A stretch of 64,000 nucleotides of DNA from Piper betle (GCA_033002965.1 JAURVB010003478.1:1-64000), one strand, 5' to 3'. Shown: positions 33,014 through 45,469, numbered from the stretch's first letter. The notes: generated by a model not told the origin, from the sequence alone. Numbers and translations are program-made.

Positions 33014-35780
33014 TTCATAAAATGATCAAGCGAACTATTTGTCCAGACATTCGAAATGACTTTGCAGCTTCCCTAAGGCACCTATTTTTCTCATCGCGAG
33101 ACCAATGCTGCATTGGCAGAATTACATAGGCAGAATTTTACAGCCATTGAAAAACAATATTTCATAATCAGGAAACAAAAAAAAGAAAGCCACCTCTCCA
33201 AGTTTGTTCAAATTGTCTCGCACTCTTCTCAGTAACTCCGGTGCATTCCCTTCCCATTGATTAAACATAAATTCTTTTCCATCAAGAAGTTTCTCCGACA
33301 CCTAAATAAAAGAGAAACAACCACTGTAACTGGGCAAATTGAAGCAGAAAAATCATATATTTTCAAAACTCAAAATATTACTGGGCAAGATTGTGTAAAA
33401 ATATAAATCTAAATCTAAAGAGCATTTACAATCTTCTTTTCAAGGAAATCTACAGTTCAGTATCAGACAGACTATAAATAAGCAGAGAAGAACCCACAGG
33501 ATGATTTAATCAGGATAATGATATTTATTGATTGCTATTCTAATTTAATCATATACAAATAGCCAACAAATCAAATTCCAAAACTGTAAATCCATCATTC
33601 ATCACTTCGATGACTACCAGTTTTCAAAGATATATTCAGCCAACGTCAATGCTTTGTAAACTAAAAATGTATGTGTTAAAAAGCAAGACCGATGCATATC
33701 TATGGTTTATCTTCTTCCTCATTCTACCACCAACCAGTGCTAGCCACAACCAACGACCACTCAACCTCCACTGCTTAATTTGGAGATCTCTTTGCTTGAT
33801 CTCCACAAGTATTTTATCCCATTTTCTTCCCAGGTTTTGCAGGATTGTAACAAAAAGCATCACGAGCGTTATGAGCCAACATATACAATTGCAAAGATTA
33901 AACATTTATGAAAGAAGCTCCTGACCATGATTTTGTAACCAAGATGCAAACTTCGCCCTATTAAATAAAAACTTTCTTCCTTCTAAATAGACATTTCTCA
34001 CTTTTCATGGCATACTTGAAGAGGTTAACACATTTATTGATCAAGGAATAGAAATTTGACTGTGACCTTGCACGTCTTCCACCAATTTTCAGTTTCTTCT
34101 TTACTTTTAAAAGACAACTTTTTAGCATCACACTCACTCACCAAACCAGTTAGTAGTATTAGTATCGTTGGTAATCTTCAAAATCATTAAGGAAGAAAAG
34201 ATGGTTAAGAACTACTTCATGGCAAATATGAAACCCACGATCTTACACAAATAGATGTGTCCCAACATTTTCCACCAATTGCAGAGGAGAAAATTAATCT
34301 GAATTAACAATACACAAAAAGTACCTGTCTTGCTATTACTTGACCCCCTGCAATATGTGAAAAGTATATGTTATAGAAATGACATAGAAATGAGGGAGCA
34401 CTGCTTTCAGAGACCTCCTCCAAGTACTTGGCATAGGCCCTTCCAGGTGACCCTGGCTCAGGAATAGAAACCCTTGCTGTCCTACCCATTCCAAATCCAT
34501 GGAAAGGCCTTGCGTCCTCTCCAGACCAGTCTTCCTAAAGTAGGCATCTGCCACCAACAACAAACACCAAAAATCAATAAAACACAGCCAAATCTGCACA
34601 TCTACCTTAATAAAATGGAGTCAATGTCACACTCTCATGAAATGTAGGAGTTTCAACCAATCAAAACACAAAAAGTTAAATTAAAACAAAAAAAGTCATT
34701 ATATCCTATCTCCTCATTCAATTAGAATTTATCTTTAAAATCAATGTCTATCTAATACCACATCATTATTATAGTCATCTTCCCACCAACAACAAACAAT
34801 AAAAATCAATAAAATACAGCTAAATCTGCACATCTACCTTATCTACCCTTACTAATAAAAAGAGTCAAAAGTTGCTCTTTCATAAAAAGTAGAAGATTCA
34901 ACCAATCAAAACACAACAAAAATAAACTAAACAAAAAAATCGTCGTTATAGCCTATCTCCTCCTTCAATTAGAATCTACCTTTAAATCAGAGTCTATCTG
35001 ACATCACATCATTATAGTCTAAGTTATCATTCAAGGAGAGTCTACCTATATAATTAAAATCTATCTCTATCATAAGACGCACACAGCACGGCATCTTGCC
35101 TAGTTAATAATAGAATGAATGGCCACTAAAATTTGGCGGCCTATCTTTGATTCTAAGAGATTTGTCCAAACAGTGTTTAGCAACAATGAAAATAATAAAA
35201 TTAAATCAAGCAAATTAAGTAATGCCATACCTATATATATATATATATATCCATATAATAATTTTAAAAATGTAACCTTTCTAATTTTTTAAAATAAACT
35301 TTTTCTAAATCAAAATAACCTTTCAAAATCTAGCTAGTATTGAAAAAAACGTACGAGAAAAAAACATACAAGCGACGTCTTCGGTCTCCTCAACAATGCG
35401 CTCGAGGGTGGAGAAGACGAGCCGGCTATCGACGAGATACTTGACGAAGCCGTCCATGGACGGCCGCCAGGTCTCCTCCTCCACCTCCTCCGCCGACGGA
35501 GGTTCCTCCTCCCCATTATCCATCTCAATAGGGTTGGGGCGGAGCCGCATGGCCACGAACCGCATCTCCTCGACAATCCCGCGGCTCTCGCCGGGGTACT
35601 GCTTGCGGTACCGCTTACGCTTCTTGACGATGGTGGGGGAGGGGCGAGGGAGGCCGCGGGGGAGGAGTCGGCGCCGGCCGGGGTAGGGGAGCAGCGGCAG
35701 GGGAAGAAGCGGTTGCGAAGAGGAGGAAGAAGAGGAAGGGGCAGCTTAGGGCATGGCGGAGCGGAGAAATGGAGCAACAT
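33014..35780 (-). CDS. HO2: Heme oxygenase 2-like plastid protein (4 exons; one-base indels, possible pseudogene)
   Basis: HO-family proteins act in plastids in heme and phytochromobilin metabolism. Exons on the minus strand: 35,780-35,370 (ends with donor GTATGT), 34,547-34,325, 33,301-33,194 and 33,107-33,014. Exon 1 gives a transit-peptide-like start (MLLHFSAPP...), then VKKRKRYRKQYPGES, EEMRFVAMRL, an acidic stretch (EEEPPSAEEVEEETW) and KYLVDSRLVFSTLERIV. Exon 2 gives YFRKTGLERTQGL and the HFYNIYFSHIAGG helix; exon 3 gives SEKLLDGKEF and LLRRVRDNLNKLGE; exon 4 gives HWSRDEKNRCLRE and GQIVRLIIL. The acidic insert, and Arg where HO1 has its heme-ligating His (MRLRP), mark the HO2 class, reported not to be a true heme oxygenase. 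The frame breaks in a G5 run (35,635-35,639), at 34,468-34,473, and probably in a T run near 33,060. All are single-base homopolymer changes, so assembly error and recent pseudogenisation are both possible. Confidence 0.87.
34551..35030. repeat. Tandem duplication (~240 bp x 2) in intron 1 of the HO2-like gene
   Basis: 'ccaccaacaacaaaca' starts copies at 34,551 and about 34,787, followed in both by 'aaatctgcacatctacctta', 'caaccaatcaaaacaca', 'cctatctcct' and 'acatcattat'. The first copy begins right at the splice acceptor of exon 2. Confidence 0.85.
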
Positions 35781-36067
35781 CTCGTCGTCTTCCCACTGCA
35801 GAGCTTGGCGTTGCGGTTCCTACTTGAACTTGTTAAAACAGCTTTACTACCCCGCGACATTAAGGACTTGTTTACCCGCCTCGTATGCAATTAAAATTGT
35901 CATTATTTATTTATAAAAAAATATCATGACTTATATAAAACAAAATTATTTGTAAATTTATACACATCGAAAAAGAGTCAAACAATGAATATCATTATTA
36001 TATTATATAAATGAATGAAATCCAAAACTATATATATATATATATATGATCACTTCTATATATATAT
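35781..36067. other. 5' flank of the HO2-like gene
   Basis: It contains the presumed 5' untranslated region and promoter, then AT-rich sequence with TA tracts at about 36,029-36,067 that abut the next element. I see no convincing TATA box on the minus strand close to the start. Confidence 0.4.
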
Positions 36068-36770
36068 GAGGGAAGCGCATCTGTGCCACCTCTTATTCTG
36101 GGCCGTCCGATTACAAAGACGGCCCAGATTTATTAGTTTTTTTTAAAAAATAATTTTAATTTGATCTGGACCGTCCAATTAGAAGGACGGTCCAGATGAT
36201 ATGGAGGGGCGGAGGCGGAGCGCCGCCGCCGTGGCTGGGGAGGGAGGGCGCCCAGATCTGGCCGCCGCCAGATGCGGGCGGGCAACTGCGGCCGACTGGC
36301 CCGACAGGAAAACTTTTGTGCCGCGGACTGGGCGGCGGCGTTCGCGCGGGGGAGCGAGGAGGAGGGAGGGCGAGGAAAGTGTCCTCTCCCTCGCGAAGGG
36401 GTGGCGGCCGCGGGGGCGACGACGCGGCAGGCGGTGGTGCCACATGGCGGCGACGGCGAGGGGGGTGCGACGCGGCAGCTGGACACGGGGTCGATGGGGA
36501 GCAGGCCCGCCACCCCCGCCCTCCCCTCGACCTCCCCCACCCCGCCCACCTCCCACCCGCTGCCTACCACTCTCCTCCAACCCCCATGCCGCCCTCGCCC
36601 CGCCTCGCCCATCCCCCGCTCGGTTGGCCGCAGCCGGATCCCGGCCGCTGGTGAAGGAGGTGGTGGAAAATTTTTTTTCAGCAAATTTGGGTCGTCCGAT
36701 CATAAAGACGGCCCAGATTGTCCTGGCACAGGTAAGGATTTCCTGCCTCTTGCGCGGGAAACCTTTACCC
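36068..36770. mobile_element. GC-rich inverted-repeat element in TA microsatellite (Pack-MULE-like candidate)
   Basis: The left end is GAGGGAAGCGCATCTGTGCC followed by CTGGGCCGTCC...GACGGCCCAG. The right end complement is GGGTAAAGGTTTCCCGCGC, then CTGTGCCAGG and CTGGGCCGTC...GGACGACCC. Each sub-terminal block is itself a near-palindrome. The interior (about 36,200-36,660) is GC-rich with long compositional frames in several frames, none recognisable. TA runs flank both sides (to 36,067 and 36,771-36,818). The right end matches the remnant ending at 3,314, so the family has several members here. Confidence 0.6.
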
Positions 36771-36778
36771 TATATATA

Positions 36779-36818
<40 letters not shown>
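36771..36818. repeat. (TA)n microsatellite
   Basis: TA tract with one interruption, following the terminal CTTTACCC of the GC-rich element. Confidence 0.95.
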
Positions 36819-36826
<8 letters not shown>

Positions 36827-37175
36827 AGTGAACTACCACTCATATAACTTATATAAATAATACTTCTAATTCAAATGCATTTAGTAAGTCCTAGATTAGG
36901 AAGTTTTATATGTATAGAAAATATAGTGTATAAGTAAGATGTCAGTAAAATTTTATCTTTTTATTTGACATCAATGGGACATGTTTTTTAATTTTTAAAA
37001 AATAAATTAGTTTAAAGATATTTTAAAATTAATTTTATTATAATTATTTTGATAATTAAGAAAAAATAATAAAATTATTAAATTGAGTAAAAAATCTATA
37101 CTCTTATTATCTATTTTGTAGTTATCCATTAAATTACTCTAAATAAAAAGTATAACTCATTATGAGTTGTAGCTT

Positions 37176-37190
<15 letters not shown>
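36819..37190. repeat. AT-rich repeat next to TA tract (MITE-like), copy 2
   Basis: Shares ordered blocks with 26,485-26,870 (AAAATTTTATCTTTTT, ATTATAATTA...GATAATTAAG, TTAAATTACTCTAAATAAAA) and ends in 'atgagttgtagctttt' followed by another (TA)n at about 37,175-37,200. Confidence 0.6.
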
Positions 37191-37208
<18 letters not shown>

Positions 37209-38118
37209 TTGCAATGTTGTACATCATTAAATAAATTAATAAAGAGTTTTTAATTACCTTTTTTGGTTTCTTTAACTCTCTTTTCTATGGTAATTTTTTT
37301 TTATATTATATAATATCAACCTTTTTTTCTTTATTTTTCTCTTCTTTTTAAATGCACATAACATCTTATATATGACTATACATAACATTTTAATATCTAT
37401 TTTCCTATATTACTATAATACAATAACATAAATAAATACTAATATTTTTAGCTCTAGTAATTGAGTGACACTGGTACATATGAAACTTGCAAAAAAGGAA
37501 GAATTTGTTGTTTCAAACTTCGTCGCCTTTATTTGATGTTTTCACCGTCTATGGCTGCCCGGCCTGAAGCCACATAGGAATAACATGTGCATTATTTTTT
37601 GATTTTTATTTTGTTTTAAAATTTCGGGAAGGAAGATCAACTTGTAGTTTCATGGCAAATTTCAAAATTAGTTACCATGTAAAAGACTTATATTACCGTT
37701 TTCGCTTTGACACAGGATATTAAAGTTGAGTTCACTAAATAATGAAGGTTTTTTGATCATGTAGAATGAGCTCAAACTTGTTTTGCTTAAACGTCAAATT
37801 TAAACTTATGAGAAAAATTGTCCTGGCAAATGTGAATTTAGCAAAGCACCAAAGATTTCGTAACACCAAAAGAAAAGTGTTCATAAGCTCATAGAAGTAT
37901 TTTGTTACTTTTCCTTAAAAACAAAAGCGTTTTTGTAACCATTTTCTTTACAAATAAAAGTGAAAAAAATGCTTGAAGCTACTTGAGAGCATCCTAATTA
38001 TAATCATACGGTAACTTCATGGTATTTTATAGCTTCATTGCTAAAAAAATACGTTACAACAGCCTCCTTACTAAACCACATGTGTACAAAAAGATATTGT
38101 CGAACGAAAATAATCTTT
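37191..38118. other. Intergenic AT-rich sequence downstream of the SERAC1-like pseudogene
   Basis: No gene. The part near 38,118 likely contains the former 3' untranslated region of the pseudogene. Confidence 0.45.
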
Positions 38119-39764
38119 TCATGTACAATTAGCCTTCAACTTCTGCAAAAAGGTTATCATCTCTGTATAGGCCGGATCCGAGCGACTTACTGGCTTATGA
38201 ATTTATATGGTCAGTTGCCTCGAGAACCTAATACAAAAACTCAACATAATCACTTATCATTAGCAAAGCATAGACAACAAGGAACAATCAGATAAACAAA
38301 AAAAGATGAGAAGAACAAACAAATTGCATCCACGATGAGAAGAACTCAGTTGGCATCATTATTTTGGAAATCGATGCACTTACTTTTGTACATCACTTGT
38401 AGAAATCAGAACAAAATATGCTTCAACATGCTATGCCAATTAGATCAAGAAGTATGATTAAGCAATTTAAAGAAATAAGAACCAGGCAGGCACAAATTTG
38501 CGATTGCACTGGCTCAAGATAATGGATTAGCATAATTAAGCATGACAAGCCTCAAAGTGTTGCAGAATAATCAGAAATACTAAAGAAATTTACATTATCC
38601 AATAGAAGAACATTTAAAACTTACAACAATTTCACCAAATCCAGGATATGCAGATTCAATAGGCACTATTTCCAGTCGAAAAGCCCATCGACCATATCCT
38701 TCAACGATTGGGGTCACCATTGTCTGGTTAACAGAACGGTCGCCTTAAGATGCTAAAAGTCATTAAGGCTTAGTTTAAAAGAACAAGCAAGGACACTAAC
38801 ATTGAATTACCTCACTAAAACTAAGAACATCCAAATACCCTTTATTTTGAAGATGACGGACAAAGTCATTTGGCTCAACCATGCATTGCGACTCACTCCT
38901 CAGCTCTCCAATCTACAGCAATATAAGTAGGACCAGAAAGCATGATTAAGAAAAATCGTCAAATTAAAAGATGAAAACCAATAATTGAAATTGAAAGGAT
39001 GCTTTTATGATTTAAATGTAGCTAGCTTTCCACTTCCACTTAAGTGAAAATAATTTGTACAAAGAATTTAATGCCCTCGAGAAAAGATGCCAGTACCAGT
39101 GCCAGTGCAACTAATTACTTCATCAGGTTAAAAAGAAAAATAAAATAAAATACGTGCATTTCATTATAGGGCAAGCAAACACCAAGTGCTGAAAAACAAG
39201 AGGGAAAAATTAATATACAGTTGGAGCAGGACGGAACACAAGGCCCATATACCAAGGCATGTCTGCAAGCTTGCTGCCAAAATGAGGGCAGCTATAAAAA
39301 ACCTGCATAAAACCAAAAATTTAAAGTGAAAGCAGAAAATATGAACAAACACTCACTAAAAGAAATAAATATGTAAGATAATCAACTTTTAAAATTGCAC
39401 ATACAATTCCAACGGTGTTGTTGAACAGATCTGTATAAGACTTAACTTTCAGTCTTGGCTTAATAGAGCATTTGCTTAACAATAAAATAGGATTCATTAA
39501 CAAGTACTTTCTAGGTTGCATTATTTATGTTGCATGTTTGTATTATATGGTTGGAAACTGGTCATGACAATCAGCTGAATTTAGAATAATATGCTAAACA
39601 GATTCTTTACATCTCATATAATTTGACTTATTACTCTTCCATAGCAGCCATTATTCTATCTTAGAGGAGTTGAGATCTGACATGTTTGGTAGGATGTTTA
39701 CCAAAAAGAAAAAAAAGGTTTTTAGAATGCCACCCGTGTTAAAATGAATATTTAGTGCTTGCCT

Positions 39765-40025
39765 TACTTAATAGCATGAACTTTTAAGATAAGTGACAAG
39801 ACCATCTAAAATTGATATAGTATCATAACAAAAATGTTGGGTTCAAATCTTGTTGACGATATATGCCTAGAGAAGTATTAATTTGTCTCGTATTGTGCCT
39901 AATAAATTTTTTGCCCTGTATTTATTTATGTTCTGAACCTTAAAAATTTGTTTACACGTGAGGGAGAGTGTTAAAGTTAATATTAAGTCGCTCCCTTTTC
40001 TAATATCTTGGGCTTTTGGAATATG
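39765..40025 (+). mobile_element. SINE-like (tRNA-derived) repeat in a pseudogene intron
   Basis: GGGTTCAAATCT at 39,839-39,850 resembles an RNA polymerase III B box. It is followed by a 'cacgtgagggagagtgttaa' block and related 'cttttaagataagtg' and 'cttttggaatatgtgg' blocks at the two ends. A short-LTR element is the alternative. Confidence 0.35.
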
Positions 40026-43000
40026 TGGTTAGACTATTAAAAATATACAACTGGCAATTAAAATCATACCTGTGAGTCACAAAAATAACAGGTCTACTCC
40101 CAATTCCTGCATCAGCTAACTTCTTAAGCAACATGGAACTTACTTCCTAAAAATTTAACAGGAAATGAGTAATCTCATCATAATTTAGGAACTTGTTTTT
40201 AAACATAAAAATGAGAAAAATAATTAAACATAAAATTGCTGCTTCTATATACAAAATATTGTTGAATTTCAAACCACGATAGAATTACTGAATAAAACTC
40301 ATGTTTGAAGGGTCATACCTGAAGAGGAAAGCTAGCTCCAGACCAATGGGTCAAATTGGTCTGCATTAATTACCAGATTAGATGAAACATGTCTCATCAC
40401 AGGACACCACCTGAAGATGGCCTTGGAAAATTAAAACTAGAGTTGCTCTATCTAAGAGTAGGAGTTATGCTTATGTCAATTGATCTGAATATTACACAAA
40501 CCTTATATTTCACAGTGAACAGTCGAGCTTGAGGAAAGTCACTAGAGAGCCACTACCCAGGCCAGAATGTACTTTCTCTTCGAACTTCTTGATCAATTCT
40601 TTCCACCAGACCTGACTTACTAGTTGTTGAAGCTTTGTCATCTGATATTCGCCAGGTTTGAAGGGACCTCCGCGTAGACCATGCACAAAAACAATGTTCA
40701 GTACAGGGTCCACTGGCTCTAATTTTGCCTTGAAGCCACTGGGAGAGACCAGAGTTTCCTTCTCTGAATTTTTAGATAATACTAGTCCACTAGCACTTTG
40801 ATTTTTTTAATCAAATTGATCAGGGCACTTCCAATGTGGTAACCCAGGATTAATAAAAAATATCATGTCACTATAACTGGGCATTCTTATTTTTCCTTCA
40901 TTCCTTCTCTATTTTTAGATATACCATTTTTGTCATCCCCTTCATTGGTACAAAAAATATTTAACAAAGTCACCCTAGCATAGCTTTGAGTTTTGAAATC
41001 ACTACAGCCAGATCCTGCCCATGGCACTGACCTCAAGCCACTTTAACCAAATTTCGTCTTTGAGTAGAGCTGTTTGGACCTTTGCAAGACGTGAAAGGAC
41101 AGCCAAAAGCCGTGCTGCATGTTTACGAGGGAGGTACCTGAACACTTGCACGTTCATTAACATTTGAGGTCATTGTCTCACTGGAATTGTGTTTTGTAGG
41201 TTCCTGGTCTTCCTGGACCCTTGATGCATTATATGCCTCATGAGCAGCAAGTTGGTCATAGTCATCCCGTAGAAGGAAGCATCTCAATAAGAACAGAACT
41301 AAAAAATCCACTACTTTATTTTGACATTGAAGTTCATCAGCACAAATTTCAGTCAATGCCTTAAAGCCTTTCAGAGTCGACATGGCCGAGTCAGCAGCAA
41401 GAATCTTGGGTATGTTATCTTTCTTCATATTTTTTAATTGATCAGAGAATGGATCCATAGATAGTAAGTCGGCAAGATCTGATGCACTACCTGCTTCAAC
41501 AGAAGGTGGTGCCATCTTCACAGCCTGATGAACAACAACTTGAGCTAACTGCTCAGCAGTCTGTGCAGCTGAAACAGCATTAGAGTCGTCTATCTGGGTC
41601 TGCAGAAACCAAACTGATTACATCAACAAAAATAAAGAACTTGGAAGACTCGCAAATAATAATGTATGTGCATGAATATCGAAAAAGCTCAAACAGAATT
41701 TATAGAACTTAAAAATGTACCTTCACTTTGTCAGTCTTAAGGGAAATTGTACCTCTTGAACGACTTTTGCTTAAATTAAAAACCTGCATCAGGAAAAGAG
41801 TCAATCATCCTTGTGAAATTGGTATAAAAGCCAGACAACAATCCTCCAGAGCACAAGAGAGATACTTTTGTAGCTGAATACCAAGTAGCATCTGTTGAAA
41901 TTTTTCCACAAACCCATGACAGCGGATAGCAGATCACTTTTGACTTTCTTCCTTAGACAAGTGATTATTCTTGGTAGCGATTAATTCTAATGCCTTGGCT
42001 ATTGCCTCTTGAACAAGTTTATACCCAGTTATCTGTTTGGCAATCTGCCTCATTGTATTAAGTTTCTTCTTCCTTACCATATCCAGTGACTTGCTACTTC
42101 TTTCAATTGAGACAAGAAAGTGCTATTCTTGCTAAAGCAACATCCTCTGTACTGCACGCCTGAGATATTGTAGAAAGTGATGATTAAAAAACTTTAAACT
42201 TTAACCAAAATTATATAGATGATAAAACCATCATCGATAAAACCTTTTTCATATCAAATCATCAAGAAAATAAATTTAATAATGGAAGCGTACCTGGATC
42301 CATAATAGTAAAGCAATTTTTGATTTCTTTGGTTTGATCTTCCAAATTCTACACCGGTTCTCCAAAGCCACAGTTCCTGGATGATGGGATACCAGAAAGA
42401 AAAACAACGGTGCGAATTAGGGGACCATAACCGTATTTATTCGTATAACCGTATTTATCTTTATCTTGCATAATTTTAATTTAACCCATCATAAATTAGA
42501 GATTACGAAAATGGTATCTACACATATTTATCCATACTCATCTTAAATATATAATATCTCTACATATTTATCTTAAATATTAATGACCCATTAACTTTAA
42601 TTTTAATAGATTAATTTAATTTAAGCCCAAACCTTATTAATAGCATATGATACAATTATATACTTATATATATACGTCCAAAATCCAACAGAAAGAAGAC
42701 TTGAACTCCACTCAGGAACTGATTCAGTCAGAGGCAAGTTCGTATCCTCAAGGAGAAGTCACGCTAACAGGCTTCCATGCCATTTCACAGTTTGCTCAGG
42801 TGCCATCAGAGCAGTCATGACAGCTTGTTCATCTCTGTCGAGCTCTTGTATATGACATCGGCTAAGGTCAGAGGCCATGGCCCAGTTTGCAAGGGACCAC
42901 GCAGTAAATGGTACAGCAACTTGTTCCCTCTGTAAATCATCACAGAGCCCGGGTGTTACGGTCGGAGCTAAACTTTCAATCATGGGAAAACGGGGATGAC

Positions 43001-44352
43001 TTCTTTCCAACAATAAGTCACCAGGAACACTTGCCCTAATATTACACGCATTTTGAAAATCATTTGTCCCAGAAAAACCTAGACCTGTTGTCCCTCCAAG
43101 AACCTTTATTCCAATGCTTCGCAAGCGTCCACTGACATCTTCACTTTCATCATGTTCTCCTGAATCCTCAAAATGCATAATACCTGCTTCAATAACTTGA
43201 AGAGCCACCAAAATGTCTTCCATGCTTGCATTTCCCGGTAGAATTGCCTGAAAGGATGCTCGGTCTGCATTGTCAATGCTCGAGGTGACAATGTCCATGA
43301 TAGTAGCAACGAGCATGCTACGACCTTTATACACATCTGCTCCGCCAAATGAACTGCTCTTAACTTGCTGCAATAGATGTAACTACTTTAATCCTCAACC
43401 TAAAGGCAACATCTAGCAAGTAATCATTTCGACTCATACAAAAAAATAGGACCATCAAATCTATGAAACAGGAACTAGAAAGTCGATTGTAGGCATATAC
43501 AACAGAAAGAACAAAATAATTGCCCTTAGATAATAAGTTAACCAAGTTTCTTACTAAACAAACAGTATAAAAGAACCTACACAATGAGAATTCATCTTCC
43601 ACCAGCTTCCGCCAAAATATTTCTAGAGCTCAAATCATTCACTTCCTAAGTAGTTTTTTATAAAATGAAAACCACCAAAATTTCCATTGCGAATAGATGA
43701 ATTGCATTTATTTGATGATAAATTATTGCTAATATGTGATCATACATTATCTCTAAAGAGCAACAAATCTAAAATCATCTACTAGGATCATCTATGACTC
43801 AAATGATTAGCCAATACACCACCCATATAAATTGCATCTAATACGTAAAGAAACAAGGCATTTCATTCATTTTCAGAACCAAAAAAAACAGGGTAAAAGA
43901 CGAAGATCATCTCACCATCTTGCCATTGTGCAGTTGAAACGAGAATATGAACCTTAGAAGGTGAGGCACCGCATGTTGGAGTCCCTCATCATACGATGAA
44001 TGCGAAAAGATGTACAATTATATTGGGAATCGTAAAGACTAGAATTATTCCAAGAGGTACGAGGAATTTGAGAAAAAAATTGTTGAAGATGATGAGTATT
44101 TAGTATTTGGCTCTTGGTATCTACAAGACTAGTTTTCTTTTCCTATATATATATGTAGTTGTATTGTGAGGTAAAAAAAGATACATAACTAAATTAAAGA
44201 GAGTACACAATTGAGAGTGTTATTTTAATTGTGAATTGTGAGTTTCTTAATTGGAGTGTGTTCCAGTTAGAGATTGTGAGTTGTTTCCAATTAGAAAGTG
44301 TGAGGATTTACCAATTGGAGTGATTTGTATACTTATTAGTGGTAATAGTGGA

Positions 44353-44803
44353 TGGCCCAGCCCAAAGTGCAACGTACTGGGCTAAGTCATTTCTTTAAAA
44401 TGGGTACCCCGGAAGTTAAAGATCTATAGTCCATTCCCACTTATAAACAGGATCTTCTCCCAGTAGGTATTAGATGTGGGACTCAAGTTGAGGGATCTTA
44501 CAATCCAATCACCTTAGGGAATTTCGTCCCCGAAATGCCTATTCTTGGCCCGTTGCTAGTTCATTCCGACTCTCGTTCGGACCGGCAGCCTAGCAAACGT
44601 TTCTAATCCAGCCCACCATCTAACACGGAACAGGTCGGCTCTAATACCACCTGTACACCCAGCCCAAAGTGCACGTAATGGGCTAAGTCATTTCTTTAAA
44701 ATAGGTACCCCGGAAGTTAAAGATCTATAGTCTCATTCCCACTTATAAACATGATCTTCTCCCAGTAGGTATTAGATGTGGGACTAAGTTGAGGGATCTT
44801 ACA
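44353..44803 (-). mobile_element. TRIM retrotransposon, minus orientation
   Basis: LTRs at 44,353-44,502 and 44,652-44,803 surround an interior with the complement of the tRNA-Met primer site (GGCTCTAATACCA) and of the ATTTCGGGGACGAAATT motif. It lies two bases from an oppositely oriented copy. Confidence 0.88.
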
Positions 44804-44805
44804 AT

Positions 44806-45270
44806 TGTGAGATCCCTCAACTTAGTCCCACATATAATACCTACTGGGAGACGATCCTGTTTATAAGTGGGAATTGACTATAGATCTTTAACTTCTGGGG
44901 TAACCATTTTAAAGAAATGACTTAGCCCATTACAATCCACTTTGGGCTGGGTCGTTAGAAATGGTATCAGAGCCGACCTGGTTCCGTGTTAGATGGTGGG
45001 CTGGATTAGAAACGTTGGCTAGGCTGCCGGTCACAGGCCAGAAAGGTCGTGGGCTGGGGCTAGCAACGGGCCAAGAATAGGCATTTCGGGGACGAAATTC
45101 CCTAAGGTGGGTGGATTGTGAGATCCCTCAACTTAGTCCCACATATAATACCTACTGGGAGACGATCCTGTTTATAAGTGGGAATGGACTATAAATCTTT
45201 AACTTCTGGGGTACCCATTTTAAAGAAATGACTTAGCCCATTACAATCCACTTTGGGCTGGGTCGTTACA
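44806..45270 (+). mobile_element. TRIM retrotransposon, plus orientation
   Basis: LTRs of 154 bp at 44,806-44,959 and 45,117-45,270, primer site TGGTATCAGAGC at 44,962-44,973, and the pre-polypurine motif ATTTCGGGGACGAAATT near 45,083. No coding capacity. Confidence 0.9.
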
Positions 45271-45394
45271 AATGTGGTTTCCCTTATATTTTGAGGTTCC
45301 ATATTAAATTATTGTGTATTTAATGACTCTTGTTCATTACTTGTCAAAGTATATTAAAGAGTTTAGGGATTTTGTGTGTTACAATCCCAACAAG

Positions 45395-45406
45395 TGGTAT
45401 CAGAGC
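45395..45406 (+). other. Primer-binding site of the exon-1 Copia element
   Basis: TGGTATCAGAGC two bases after the 5' LTR end at 45,392. Confidence 0.88.
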
Positions 45407-45469
45407 TTTGGTTCATTCACCTGTGGAAGTTCGTGGAGAAGATTAAACTTCTTGTTCGCTTTTGACAAG

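Larger units (their letters stand above)
43974..45392 (+). repeat. 5' LTR of the exon-1 Copia element, interrupted by TRIMs
   Basis: 43,974-44,352 and 45,271-45,392 align with the two parts of the 3' LTR; the junction falls after 'gtaatagtgga' and before 'tgtggtttcccttat'. Confidence 0.9.

Noticed and set aside
36133..36860. Frames of 150-219 codons
   Set aside because: Interior of another GC-rich element; one frame even runs into the TA microsatellite.
42281..42440. Possible extra exon (VALENRCRIWKIKPKKSKIALLLWI on minus, shown in part)
   Set aside because: It does not match the SERAC1-like family between exons 2 and 3 and has no clear splice signals at both ends.
44353..45270. Cassandra-type TRIM with 5S rRNA sequence
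   Set aside because: The 154 bp LTR lacks the 5S internal promoter boxes that define Cassandra.
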